Positions 20,635-32,284 of a stretch of DNA of 64,000 nucleotides are shown here, one piece after another. The notes beneath the pieces are model-generated. The model saw only the letters and a list, made by a program, of their open reading frames with translations, was not told the DNA's origin and searched no databases. Each line of letters opens with the position of its first letter. Positions within the stretch are counted from its first letter, which is position 1. A program made the translations under genes and the position numbers. The stretch spans positions 1 through 64,000 of the forward strand of contig JAMPIV010017532.1 in assembly GCA_024509875.1 (NCBI GenBank), given 5' to 3'. Source of the DNA: Oreohelix idahoensis. Its lineage: Eukaryota > Mollusca > Gastropoda > Stylommatophora > Oreohelicidae.

Positions 20635-21684
20635 TGTTACGTGCAGTCTTTGATATCTTACAATATTATACATTGGTATACTTGTTATGTTCGCAAATAT
20701 TTTGTAAACAAAATATATATTTTTTAGTGCTTAAGGGAAAGTCATTATTGAGTTACTTCCCTTGAAAGTTGTGCCGTCTCTTTCGATCGAACTCCGCGGA
20801 TGAATCCAGTTTTACTGCGATTTATTCTTTGTTTGGGTAGTAATAGATTGTTCTTGCTTCAGAATATCTATGGCCTGAATTTATGTGTATTGTTTGTCTG
20901 TGTAGGACGAATCTGTCTTATATCTGTATATCTTTACATATCTAAGTCGAACTATATGTTCTGTTGTCTCTAGAGAGGTCAAAGGCTGTTCGGCGGATGT
21001 GTCGCGAGAGAGGTGTGTTTTGGCTTCGCCCTGATGATGGGCTGTGTTTTTTCTATGTCGGCTTGATGCCGGGAAAAAAGTGATCTCAGTGGTTTTTGGG
21101 GAAAGTGATAGTCGTCTAGACCTATCGTGTATGCTTTACCCCAGTGTTCATTCTTATTGCCAAGGAATGGCAAAATCATATTTCTGAAAACCAAGGTAAT
21201 AAAGATACTCTTTTGAACTCTCGTACGAAGCCACCGTTTTTCGATAGGGATGATTTGTACGTCTGAGAGGATACATCTAACTAGATGAAAAAAACGATTC
21301 TGATTCCTAGCAGCACTATATCCTGTAGAATGCAGTCAATTGTTCATGATCAAATCTACAGAGCAATGAAATGTTTAATGAATGACTAACTTTAGGACAG
21401 ATTCATTATCTGTATCCAAACGTGAGTGACAGCTCACGAGTGAAGCCATCTTGGAACCAAACATGTAGTGACTTTCAAGAAGAGAAAAGGGATGCCCGTA
21501 TTATCGCTTGATTAGTCCAGAGATCACTGCTACACATGAGAACCCATTGCTAGCGGTTCAATATAATTATATGGAAAAATCTGTGCTGGACATTATGTTA
21601 AGGAATCTTCGCTAGACGAGATTAGGTCTAGAAGCCATCTTGGATATTGTTTATAATCTGACGTGCTTTGTCAGTAAACTCAGT

Positions 21685-21772
<88 letters not shown>

Positions 21773-22214
21773 GCAATACTGAGTGCTTGGCTACTGACAG
21801 TCCATTATACTATTATTCTACATGAGTGCCCATGTAACATAACATTGCAAGACCATTTATCCACTGTACCATGATGTATTATGCCAACCTGTGATTTGTC
21901 ACTATCTGTGCTGTCGAGTGTGTACGTCCAATTAAACTTTAGTAAAGGTACACAGTCGTTGGTGTCGATGACTTCCAGCCATACATGAGTGTGAGAAAAG
22001 AACATTTGTCAACACCACGAACTCTTCCTATCATTCGCACATTATACACTCCATCTATGTCTACACACCACTGCGTAGGTCAAGTTGACATTCCATACTC
22101 GAACCACGAGCAACACAACAACACAGTATTTAACTCTGGTGATGTTCGAGCGAGCTTCAGATTTCTCAGCATGTCTCTTGCTCAGGGCAAGGGTCTTGTA
22201 TTAAGAGTTTATCA
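20635..22214 (+). repeat. 3' LTR of element A
   Basis: Same first ~1250 bp as the 5' LTR but with a TA tract of about 84 bp (21687-21770) against about 17 bp in the 5' copy. After CACAGTCGTTG it continues GTGTCGATGACTTCC and on to GAACCACGAG, as in the solo LTR at 27.8 kb. It then has its own last ~90 bp ending GAGTTTATCA. Confidence 0.75.
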
Positions 22215-22532
22215 ACTGATGATGATGATGTCTGCTTCCATCCACTTATATTTATCTTTTGGTGGACATCATTAATAAGAAAAAAGATTCTTATCAACTA
22301 CCTCTTCCACCACTCTCCTAAAAGATATGCCACGTCTCCAACGATTGGCAGGTGTAAATCCATAATAGCACTATAATAACGATCTGTTTGCATGTACTTA
22401 CGTTGACCTGGTCACATTCGCGAGGGAGTGAGCGTGGTCGTCATTTACTAATGGGACGTACAAGAAGAGCAGGCTGGTGCCAGTATGGAGACAGAGAGCA
22501 CGAGAGAGGGAAGGACAGAGAAAGAGAGAGAG
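22215..22532. other. Unassigned flank of element A
   Basis: Begins with a short GATGAT run; no gene recognised. A GA-rich run occurs at 22495-22535. Confidence 0.4.
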
Positions 22533-22592
22533 AGAGAACGAACGAACTTTATTTTCAAAGGGTTAAGAATTGGGCGCGCAGGCCCGTCTAAC
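22533..22592 (-). repeat. 3' end of an unknown retroelement, copy 1
   Basis: The segment GAACGAACTTTATTTTCAAA through GCGCAGGCCCGTCTA recurs at 22965-23023. On the minus strand it reads as a GC-rich segment, AATAAAGTTCG (polyadenylation-like) and a TTCG/TCTC repeat tail, the layout of a retroelement 3' end. Confidence 0.5.
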
Positions 22593-22964
22593 ATTCTGCC
22601 CTTCCATTCTCACTTATCTTGCATACTATACCCTTTCATTCCCACATGTTACTTTAAGCATTAAAGTTATACAACATTATAAAGGTTATATAACAGCATA
22701 CAATGACATTACCCAATCATAATCAAAATAAAGTATTTTTTTAAGCAAACAAGAACGTAATGAAAAAAAAGAAAACCCGAACAAACAAACAAACAAATCC
22801 AAAACATCTATACGGAAAATCAGACAATAATTTGAGTATGATCACATTAGGGTAGTATAGAATCGAAACTCCTGAAATATTTGAACAGTCTGCTATTGAG
22901 TGAGTAGAAACTCCGTGTTTTTCTTTGCTCTCCGTAACTCAAGAGCAGAATCAGATAGAACGAA

Positions 22965-23023
22965 GGAACGAACGTACGAACTTTATCTTCAAATGGTTTA
23001 GAATTGGGCACGCAGGCCTGTCT
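22965..23023 (-). repeat. 3' end of an unknown retroelement, copy 2
   Basis: Direct repeat of 22533-22592 with several substitutions, followed by a GA microsatellite to about 23068. The 22593-22964 interval between the copies has no recognised gene. Confidence 0.5.
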
Positions 23024-23224
23024 AGAGAGAGAGAGAGAGAGAGAAAGGGAGAGAGAAAGAGAGAGAGATAGACGGTATGATTGTATGGAAATGAATCCTG
23101 GACTTTGAGCAAAGAAGCGCATCAGTCATTTAAGGCAACATAAATATTCTTAACGTTAAGAATTTTATGGACAGCGAAGATAACTAACCGAGAATGCTTG
23201 AGCGGATTTAATGAATAAAGAAAT

Positions 23225-23400
23225 ATAAAACACATATAAGACGATAATCAACATTATTGGACATGTGATGAGAAATAGAGAACTTGAAGATATCGTGACA
23301 ACTGGAAAAATAGTTGGAAAGAGAAGTAGAGAAAAGGGAAAAGTTGATGATAGCCTGACGTTATGACGAGAAAAGGTCCAAACAGAACTTGGAAGAACAT
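23225..23400 (+). pseudogene. LINE C-terminal remnant
   Basis: Translation gives IIGHVMRNRELEDIV, then GKIVGKRSREKGK, like the GHVMR ... G-x-I-x-GKR-x-RGR segment at the C-terminus of RTE-like LINE proteins. The frame is then lost. Confidence 0.55.
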
Positions 23401-23538
23401 TAAAATACTAAATACCAATCATTGTTGTAAATAGGTTATGTATTTTAAAAGAAAATTCCTTTATAAACCAGCGATAATTGTTTCATTCGTGGGCACTTTT
23501 TGTTTTTAATTTTTAAAGAAATTAGACGAGATCAGAAT

Positions 23539-24075
23539 AGCATCAGATGATAAATATTAGACAAACATAAAGGTATGTTTTCAGGCACTCGTAAGAAATA
23601 AAGAAGTAGAACATTAACCTACCCTCTGTCTTGTACTTACTGTTCTTAGTCTTCTATCATTTACTAGACACAGTATTAAGGTCTTTGTCTTGTGTAGTCT
23701 GACCTATACTGTATAATAGGGGAACAACAGAAGTGATTGCGTCATTAACAGGCTGAACTGCCCATGGTAAATTTCCGGTGTTATGTGTTGCGGGTCGCAC
23801 TAATGACCCGTCATCGAAGCATCATTTTTGGTGATGCCTAGATGGCATGGAGGATAGTGTGATTCGCTTGCATAGCTAGGCGGGGTTGTTGCACGGAAGG
23901 TCCTTGGTTCGAATCCTGGGTAAGCCACTCACATCTGTTGTTTTTCTGTTGTCTAGTGTTCTACTTCTTTATTTCTTACGAGTGCCTGAAAACATACCTT
24001 TATGTTTGTCTAATATTTATTTACTGTTTACAGGCCTCGGGTTTCCTTTCCTTATGCGTTAGCATCAGATGATTT
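23539..24075 (+). repeat. SINE-1 copy with foldback arms
   Basis: Arms at about 23551-23611 and 23960-24020 are near-perfect reverse complements; the left arm begins TAAATATTAGACAAACATAA and the right arm ends TTATGTTTGTCTAATATTTA. The centre has an A-box-like TAGCTAGGCGG (23873-23883), B box GGTTCGAATCC (23906-23916) and the shared SINE-1 tail. The directly repeated AGCATCAGATGAT lies just outside both arms (23539 and 24061). It could be a foldback transposon derived from SINE-1, or an inverted SINE pair. Confidence 0.6.
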
Positions 24076-24681
24076 TTATTTGCCTTCGTTATCCGCCATA
24101 TTGGCAATGTGTCTACCATATTCAACATAATTGTTGATTATAGTTGGGTTATTTAATATAGATTTACTCTTAATTTTGTATGTTAATTACACTATAATGA
24201 TATGTACAATGAACTGAAGCGTTTGAATGGAGTGAGATATTGACATAGTAGTGGGCGAATAAGTTAACGTTATTACTAAAAGAGACCAGATAAGGAAAGA
24301 CTAGTTAGGAAAGATACAAAAGCAGAAATTGTGGTAGAAATGGTATGAAACAATTCCACGTGAAGAAAGAACAAACTATGGTAAAGTATAGGAACCTGTG
24401 TTGATACTGTCGTTTGTGTAAATAACTCTTTTTCCGACATCTTGTTTTTCCCAGGTACAGTGTACAGGTGTGCATTTCTAAGTTCCGTGTATTTAACCAT
24501 CGTTTTTTTTTTCTCCTACATTTCTCCTTTCCTGCCTTTCATTGCTTTCTACGTTTTTGGTTTCTTATCAGCTTTCACCTTTTGATGTGTCTTGTAGTAT
24601 GTAGAATTATTTCTCCTTAATACTGGTTGGCGCTTGATGTTCTAACGGCCACGAATATTTCTTCTGTTCCCCTGCGTGTTA
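24076..24681. other. Unassigned AT-rich stretch
   Basis: No supported feature. Confidence 0.4.
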
Positions 24682-24955
24682 AAAAGGTCAAGGTAATACC
24701 AGAGCATACACGGCCGTAGTGCAAAGAAACGTTAAATATTTCATTATACAAAGTCCATCTTTATGAGGTGGGGTGACATGTTTCCATCCTCGCAGCATTT
24801 GCCTTCCCTAGCTCAAGAGCAGAGTCAGGTAACAATTTACAGCTGGGTAGACTGGAGCGCTACGTTGCCAGATTTTGATCATGGAACCCGGTAAATGTGC
24901 CGCGAGAGAGAAGCGCTCTAACCCCTTGACCAGTTGAACTGTGCAATGCGTATTA
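24682..24955 (-). mobile_element. SINE-2, minus-strand copy
   Basis: Reverse complement shows a tRNA-like head (TGGTCAAGGGGTTAGAGCGC, then CGGGTTCCATGATC), a body with CTACCCAGCTGTAAAT and TAGGGAAGGCAAA, and an end CTTGACCTTT. The same order occurs at 58954-59205. Confidence 0.65.
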
Positions 24956-25489
24956 AACTTTCATAATCCAGCAATCCACCGTCATGTCTGTGTATCCACT
25001 TACATGTGTAACTCTTCGTTATCCATGAGCATATTGTTTAAATAACCCATCAGTCTCGTCAGCCCGTACTTTCATTAACCCATCTTTCAGTCCTGCCATA
25101 CGCATATCACCAGCATTTGCTTACATGTCACATGCTACTTCTGTCACACAGGTGTTGGAACAGCGTACAGATGGTCTCTGGCTGGGTTGTGTTCATCAGG
25201 AAGGCAGGATGGGAAAAACCGGCGTGTTTCCGGCAAGCAGTGTTGTCTTAGTTGACCGTAAAGGTGAGTGTTGTGATAGTTTCTTGTGCTGACGACTGAT
25301 TTCCTGAACTTACAATTGTTAACGTTACATTTGGCTACATTACACCGCTTGGTTAGAGACATTACATCATCCGTAATGTAATGTAATAATTTTACGATCA
25401 TTCTTACGAAATAAATATGTCAACGTTTCACTGTCGAAAAAGGAACGAAGTTTTCAACCAGAGAGTACACGACGAAGTAGATTGACCTA
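24956..25489. other. Unassigned stretch
   Basis: Nothing supported. The 85-residue minus-strand frame at 25144-25401 has no recognised homology. Confidence 0.4.
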
Positions 25490-27260
25490 CAAGTTGGAAT
25501 TGCAGTGGGATGTACTATCTCTCCGATGTGATTCGTGTTTGCTATGCTGGTAAGCCTCAAAGCGGCTGAAGGATTTGCGAGAGGTGCAAAGCTCAATGGA
25601 AGGTGTCACATGCCACCACTTAAAGCCTTCATGGATGACACTAAATTCTGATATCAGATGAACATCAGGCCCGGAAAATGTTAGCACGCCTGGATGAACT
25701 AATAAGCTGGTCAAGAATGAGCTTCAAACCTAAGAAGTCTAGAAGCCTGTCAGTCAGGAAAGGGAAGCAATCTGAAGTCACATTCATGGTTTCAAACCAA
25801 AGAATCCCTACTGTCCTTGAGGAACCTGTTAAAGCCTTGGCAGGGTGTACGATGCCTCATTAAAAGACCCAAAGGCAGTTCAACAGACAACAGAATTGAC
25901 AGACAGAGGACTACAGATCAAAGCAGACTCCTATGAAAGTTGAGACTGTGGTGCCTCCAGTTCATGTTGATACCTAAATTGCAATGGCCACTGCTTATAT
26001 ATGAAATAAGCACACAAACATCGGAAGCTATAGAGAGAAAGTTCAACAAGTTCATAAGGAAATTGCTAGGGGTAGCACTGCACTGCAAGAAGGCAAATCT
26101 TGTGCTTCCTTTCAAGTCAATTGTGGAAGAATACAAAGCAGGAAAGGCAAGGCTCGCAATGATGCTGTGCGAGTCAGCAGATGATGTAGTAAAGTCCATT
26201 CAGCCAACACTGAAAACTGGATGGAAGTGGAAACTGGATGAAGCTGTTGGTGCTGCCCAAGAGTCGCTCAAGCTAAGGGAGGTAATCGGATACACACAGA
26301 CTAATAGACGGGAATTCGGTCATGGTGACGTACGCTAGTGGTCCAAGGCATAAAACAAAGAACGCAGAGACATGGTAATTCTGGAAATTCGGGAAACTGA
26401 GAATAAGAGGATGCAAAAACGATGCAGCAAGCCCAACTAGGCCAATGAACTTCATGGGAAGGAGCCCTGCAAAAGTTCTTGACATGGGATGATATATGGC
26501 ATATGACACCCCTTAGACTCAGCTTCATTATCAGATCAATGTATGACCTCCTGCCATCGTCCGCAAACCTTGTGAGATGGGAAAAGGCTGATGATGCTCA
26601 GTGCCCCTGTGCCATGGGATGCAGACACTTGAACATGTACTCTCAGCTTCCAAGGTGTCATTAGGGCAAAGGTGATACACGTGGCACCACAACAGAGTAA
26701 TAAATGAGCTGGCTGCTACAACAGACCTTGAAAGGGTGAAGGCGAACAGCAAAGTCCGACTGAGTACCGGAAATACATACTTTTTGAGACCAGGAAAGTC
26801 AGCACACCCCAAACCAAGTAGCAGTTTGCCATCTATTCTGGACTGTGCAAATGACTGGGAGATTGCAGTAGATCTACCTGGGCGATGGACATATCCAGAA
26901 AGATCTCGAAGGCGGCCAGATATAGTGCTACATACCTCATCATCGCACCAGATTATAATAATTTAGCTGACCGTGCCGTTTGAATCCAGATTGACGAGAA
27001 AAACCCGTTCAAAATGGCCAAGTTTAATGATCTGGCCACGGACTTGAGACACGACGGATTCACTGCAAGGGTAATGGCTGATGAGGTGGGTGCAAGAGGT
27101 CTCGTGGCAGCCTCAGTGTATGATCTACTGAAACTGTTGAGTTGAAAGGACAGTCAAGAACAAGGGCACTTAAGAGATTCAGTGAAACTGCAGAAAGGGC
27201 ATCATGCTGGCTGTAGAACATCTGCAACGGGCTATGGAATTCCGGACAGTAATTAATGTT
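25490..27260 (+). pseudogene. Decayed non-LTR reverse transcriptase and C-terminal domain
   Basis: Fragments in several frames keep order along the plus strand. They start with VGIAVGCTISP and a catalytic-box relic AFMDD (about 25630), then RMSFKPKKSRSL, LQWPLLIYEI and RKLLGVALHC. VVKSIQPTLKTGWKW and LTWDDIWHMTPLRLSFIIRS follow, then PSSANLVRW, RWTYPERSRRRPDIV and finally LVAASVYDLLK. I recognise the order from a LINE-like RT protein common in cnidarians, molluscs and fishes, where a long C-terminal part follows RT. The clade is not certain. Stops and frame changes throughout; clearly dead. Confidence 0.65.
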
Positions 27261-27764
27261 TAACATAAGAGTTATTTTTCACAATTATCTCCAGCTGTAA
27301 GCTGCAACCAAGGTGGAGTAGGTTAAATCCTCTGCACAAGACAACAGAAGGCTGACACTTGGGATTCATGACCGAGTGTAAAGGAGATCAAGGGGCCAAA
27401 ACACTAGATCGATGGGGGACCGCCTCTGATGATCAGATTGCCTCCTGTTGTATCGCTGTGCATAGAGTTTCCTATCATCTTACCATGAAAACAGAAACAA
27501 ATGAAGTGAAAACAATAATGTAAGTCAAAGGCAGTTTGGCTTAAGAACGCCGTAGAAGCACAACAGAAGGGCTGCACTTTTCATCTTTTTTTTTTTTTTT
27601 TACAGATGTCAACACAGCGTTTTGTAGAGGTAGACCAAAAATATAAAGGTAGTGAAACAGGTGGTCAAGAAAAATTGTATAGAATATTAACGAATATGTA
27701 CTAGGTTTACCATAAATGCCAAGAGGACATCGTGAAAAGGAAGTTATTAATTTGATCAGAAGTG
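27261..27764. other. Unassigned stretch
   Basis: No gene. A T-run lies at 27583-27600. Confidence 0.4.
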
Positions 27765-29370
27765 ATCACAGAATAAAGAAGTAGAAGACTGATAAAGTCT
27801 CTACGGTGTTGTTTGCTCCACTGTAGTGTACACAAACCAGTGCTACAATCTGTGTTGTTGTGTTGCTTGTGGTTTGAGTATGGAATGTCAACTCGACCTA
27901 CGCAGTGGTGTGTAGACATAGATTGTGAGTATAATATGCGAATGATAAGAAGAGTTCGTGGTGTTGACAAATGGTCTTTTTCTCACACTCATGTATGGCT
28001 GGAAGTCATCGACACCAACGACTGTGTACCTTTGCTACAGTTTAATTGGACGTACACACTCTACAGCACGAATAGTGACAAATCACAGGTTGGCATAATA
28101 CATCATAGTACAGTGGATAAATGGTCTTGCAATAATACATGGGCACTCATGTAGAATAGTAGTACAATGGACTGTCAGTAGACAAGCACTCAGTATTGCC
28201 CATAGATATATATCATCTGAGTTTACTGACAAAGCACGTCAGATTATCAACAATATTCAAGATGGCTTCTAGACCTAACCTCGTCTAGCGAAGATTCCTT
28301 GAACTAATATTCAGCACATATTTTTTCATATAATCATATTGAACCGCTAGTACTGGGTTCTCATGTGTAGCAGTGATCTCTGGACTCATCAAGCGATAAT
28401 ACGGGATATCCCTTTCTCTTCTTGAAAGTCAAAAATATTTGGATACAAGATGGCTTCTCTCGTGAGCTGTCACTCACGTTTGGATACAACTGAATCAAAG
28501 TTAATCATTCATTAAATGTTCTCGTTGCTCTGTCGATTCTATCATAATACAATTGATTTCATCATACAATATATATAGTGCTGCTAGGAATGAATGTCGT
28601 TTTCATCTAGATAATTATTTCCTCAGACGTACAAATCGTGTCTATCGAGAAACGGTGGCTTAGCCAGAGTTCATAATAAGTATCTTTTGTTACCTTGGTA
28701 TCAGAAATATGATTCTGCCATTCCTTGGCAATACGAATAAACACTGGGGTAAAGCATACACGATAGGTCTAGACGACTATCACTTTCCCCATAAATACTG
28801 AGATCACTTTTTCCGGCGACAAGCCGCTATAGAAAAACACAGCCCCCATCAGAGCGAAGCCAAATCACACCTCTCTAGCGACACATCCGCCGAACAGCCC
28901 TTTGACCTTTCTATCGACAAAAGACCATATAGTTCGACTTAGACATGCAAAGATATTCAGATATAAGACAGACTCGTCCTACCCAGACAAACAATACACA
29001 TAAATTCAGGCCATAGATACACTGAAGCAAGAACAATCTATTCCTACCCAAACAAAGAATAAATCGCAGTAAAACTGGATTCATCCGCGGAGTTCGAACG
29101 AAAGAGACGACACTCCTTTCAAGGGAAGTAACTCAATAATGACTTTTCCTTAAGCACTAAAAAGTATCTATTTTGTTTACAAAATATTTGCGAACATAAC
29201 AAGCATACAAATGTATTATATTGTAAGATATCAAAGACTGCACGTAACAAAGACTAGACAACAGAAAAACAATACAAGTGATAGGCTTACCGGGGATTCG
29301 AACCAGGACCATCCAAACGACAGCACCGCCTCGCAACTTAGTCTGGGTCGTTCCTCTGTCCTAAAGTCGA
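27765..29370 (-). mobile_element. SINE-1 copy interrupted by a solo LTR
   Basis: SINE-1 tail (27765-27789) and body (29250 to about 29370) are two parts of one minus-strand copy. The body carries B box GGTTCGAATCC and CCGGTAAGCC. Joining them across one copy of AAGAC restores TTGTCTAGTCTTCTACTTC, as in intact copies. Confidence 0.8.
27790..29249 (-). mobile_element. Solo LTR of the element A family
   Basis: 1460 bp, plus strand TGATAAAG ... ACGTAACA, so on the minus strand it starts TGTTACG and ends TTTATCA. It is flanked by a perfect 5-bp target duplication AAGAC (27785-27789, 29250-29254). It is clearly more diverged from the element A LTRs than they are from each other, and lacks their long TA tract. 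No internal sequence remains, as expected after LTR-LTR recombination. Confidence 0.88.
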
Positions 29371-29574
29371 TAGTTACGTTGAGAATTGATACTGACGACG
29401 CCTGTCCTCAGTGCAAGATTTTTGTGGTGCCTAGTTGGCAGGGTCTACTGTTAGTCACGATTCACTCCCGTAGCGAGGCGATGTTTCTGTTCGGATGGCC
29501 CTGAGCTCGAGTCCCGGTTACGCCTCTCACTTCTGTTGTTTTTCTACTCTTCTACTTCTTTGTTTCTTACGAGT
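29371..29574 (+). mobile_element. SINE-1, plus-strand copy
   Basis: Head with GTGGTGCCTAGTTGGCAGG, degenerate B box GAGCTCGAGTCCCGG, then CACTTCTGTTGTTTTTCT and CTACTTCTTTGTTTCTTACG. It lies head to head with the previous copy and runs directly into the 15-bp satellite. Confidence 0.65.
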
Positions 29575-30053
29575 ATCTACAACATACATATCTACAACAT
29601 ACATATCTACAACATACATATCTACAACATACATATCTACAACATACATATCTGCAACATACATATCTGCAACATACATATCTGCAACATACATATCTAG
29701 AACATACATATCTACAACATACATATCTACAACATACATATATACAACATACATATCTGCAACATACATATCTACAACATACATATCTGCAACATACATA
29801 TCTGCAACATACATATCTGCAACATACATATCTACAACATACAAATCTACAACATACATATCTACAACATACATATCTACAACATACATATCTGCAACAT
29901 ACATATCTGCAACATACATATCTGCAACATACATATCTACAACATACATATCTGCAACATACATATCTACAACATACATATCTACAACATACATATCTGC
30001 AATGTACACATCTGCAACAAACATATCTACAACATACACATCTACAACATACA
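29575..30053. repeat. 15-bp minisatellite, about 32 copies
   Basis: Unit AACATACATATCTAC, with TAC/TGC variation at the end. Because 15 is a multiple of 3, long open frames (Thr-Thr-Tyr-Ile-Ser repeats) arise on both strands; these are not treated as genes. Confidence 0.95.
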
Positions 30054-30420
30054 CCAATTTATGTGTGTTATTCATTTCTGTCAGTAATTCAGCCTGTTTA
30101 CAGTAGTTGTACGCTCAGCGTCTCTCTATATTCTGGCAATTTTCTAAACTTTCAAACTTTTAACATTTATTATATTATCATATAATAGAATATTTAATGT
30201 TACAACAATTTATATTTGAAAATGCTCCCTAATATAACTGACTAGGTGAGGGAGTCGTAAGTATGGTCGTATGGTTTTTTAGGCCTAGCTCTATTGCCTG
30301 TGGATTCCAGAAAAAAGAGATTATCTTGTGATGCTATTATCTTGTACCTTCTGTCTGTACTTATCTATCGCTGCCGTCTGTTCATCACGTCTTGGTACAC
30401 TGTTATTGATCTGGCTATTT
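30054..30420. other. Spacer between minisatellites
   Basis: No gene or repeat supported. Confidence 0.4.
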
Positions 30421-31182
30421 CCATCATTGACATACTGGTCATCCCATCATTGACATATTGGTCATCCCATCAATGACATATTGGTCATCCCATCATTGAC
30501 ATATTGGTCATCTCATCATTGACATATTGGTCATCCCATTATTGACATATTGGTCATCCCATCATTGACATATTGGTCATCCCATCATTGACATATTGGT
30601 CATCCCATCATTGACATATTGGTCATCCCTTCATTGACATATTGGTCATCCCTTCATTGGCATATTGGTCATCCCATCATTGGCATATTGGTCATCCCAT
30701 TTTTGACATATTGGTCATCCCATCTTTGACATATTGGTCATCCCATCATTGACATATTGGTCATCCCATCATTGACATATTGGTCATCCCATCATTGACA
30801 TATTGGTCATCCCTTCATTGACATATTGGTCATCCCATCATTGACATATTGGTCATCCCATCTTTGACATATTGGTCATCCCATCTTTGACATATTGGTC
30901 ATCCCATCATTGACATATTGGTCATCCCATTATTGACATATTGGTCATCCCATCATTGACATATTGGTCATCCCATCATTGACATAGTGGTCATCCCATT
31001 ATTGACATATTGGTCATCCCATCATTGGCATATTGGTCATCCCATCATTGGCATATTGTTCATCCCATCATTGACATATTGGTCATCCCATCATTGGCAT
31101 ACTGGTCATCCCACCATTGACAAATTGGTCATCCCATCATTGACATATTGGTCATCCCATCATTGACATATTGGTCATCCCA
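30421..31182. repeat. 23-bp minisatellite, about 33 copies
   Basis: Unit CATCATTGACATATTGGTCA plus TCC, with variants CATTATTG, CATCTTTG and GGCATATTG. Confidence 0.95.
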
Positions 31183-32270
31183 TCATACCATTTCAGATCC
31201 GATTTTCAGAGTAAAAACTTTTCTCCTCCTACTTCTGCCGTATGTTTCAGATATGTCGTTATGTCCTCAGTTGTTATCTCAGTATATATTCAGTTGTTAT
31301 CTCAGTAAAAGTTCCTATCTCAGTACATCCTTAGTTGTTATAACAGTATATACTGTACTTAGTTCTTATCTAATTATATCCTTAGTTCTTATCTCAGTTC
31401 TAATTTAATTATATCCTTTGTTCTGGTCTCAGTGTATCCTTAGTTTTTATCAAATTATATCCTTAGTTCTTATCTCAGTGTATCAATGGTTCATATCTAA
31501 TTATGTCCTCAGTTCTTATCTCAGTATATCCTCAGTTCTTATCTAAGTGTATCCTTAGTTCTTATCGCATTATATTTTTAATTTTCGTCTCATAATATCT
31601 TCCGTTCTTGTCTCATTATATCTGTAGTTCTTATATCTTTACTTACTTACTTAGTAGTTCCTCTTCTACCCTGGGGTGTAGAGGTTTACCAGAGAGAGCG
31701 CCATACTATCCTATCGGCTGTCTTCCTCCTGGCCTGGTTCCAGTCTAGTCCTCGGTCCTTCAGAGATTGTCTAACGTTGTCCTCCCAGCAGACTGTGTCA
31801 TCCTGGAGGTCTGTATCCCAGGCTCTTAGTTTCACATATTTGTCTCGGTAGTCAATCTTCTCCCATTCTGCAGACATGGCCAAATTTACGTAGTTGAAAC
31901 TGTTCTACTTGGGTCTGCAGTGGCTTGGTTTTGAGGCCATGACGTATCGTCTGGTGGCGGAGCAGGTCTCTTCTTGTTACCTTGTATCATTATATCCTTA
32001 ATTCTTCTGCCGTATGTTTCAGATATCTCGTTATGTCCATTGTAGATCCTTAGTTCTCATCTCAGTATGTCATTAGTCAGCATATCCTTACTTCTTATCT
32101 CATTATATTGGTGTTCTTATCTCAGTAAATTCTTAGGTCTTATCTCAGTATATCCTTAGCTCTTACCTCAGCATATCTTTAGCTATTATCTCAGTGTATC
32201 ATTAGTTCTTATCTCATATTCTTAGTTATCATCTCAGTATATCCTTAGTTCTTATCTAATTATGTTGCTA
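31183..32270. repeat. Degenerate CTTAGTTCTTATCTCAGTAT tandem region
   Basis: Loose repeats of TATCCTTAGTTCTTATCTCA occupy 31265-31640 and 31985-32270, split by a LINE 3' end. A longer repeated segment CTTCTGCCGTATGTTTCAGA occurs at about 31231 and 31997. Confidence 0.75.
31642..31985 (-). pseudogene. LINE 3'-end fragment
   Basis: Minus-strand translation (31883-31686) ends KDRGLDWNQARRKTADRIVW followed by RSLW and a stop soon after, like the end of RTE-like LINE ORFs. The 3' side carries a TTAC-type tandem tail (about 31641-31655 on the plus strand). It is inserted in the degenerate tandem region. Confidence 0.6.
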
Positions 32271-32284
32271 TATTATGTCCCCAG

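Larger units (their letters stand above)
12854..22214 (+). mobile_element. LTR retrotransposon A, gmr1-like domain order
   Basis: Two LTRs (12854-14178, 20635-22214) surround a ~1.1-kb leader and one large ORF. The LTRs start TGTTACG and end TTATCA. The 3' LTR is preceded by a purine-rich tract GGGAGGTGTGGTAAGAC (20618-20634). The bases after the 5' LTR (AC then TGGTGGACCAGCTTTC, from 14181) could be a primer binding site because they start with TGG, but I cannot name the tRNA. No matching target duplication is visible: GCTAC on the left, ACTGA on the right. The two LTRs differ sharply in their last 70-250 bp. This suggests that the present element was joined from two copies. Confidence 0.85.

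Noticed and set aside
29495..30106. Open frames of ~180-200 residues on both strands with Thr-Thr-Tyr-Ile-Ser or Val-Asp-Met-Tyr repeats
   Set aside because: They arise because the 15-bp satellite unit is a multiple of three; there are no non-repeat coding features.
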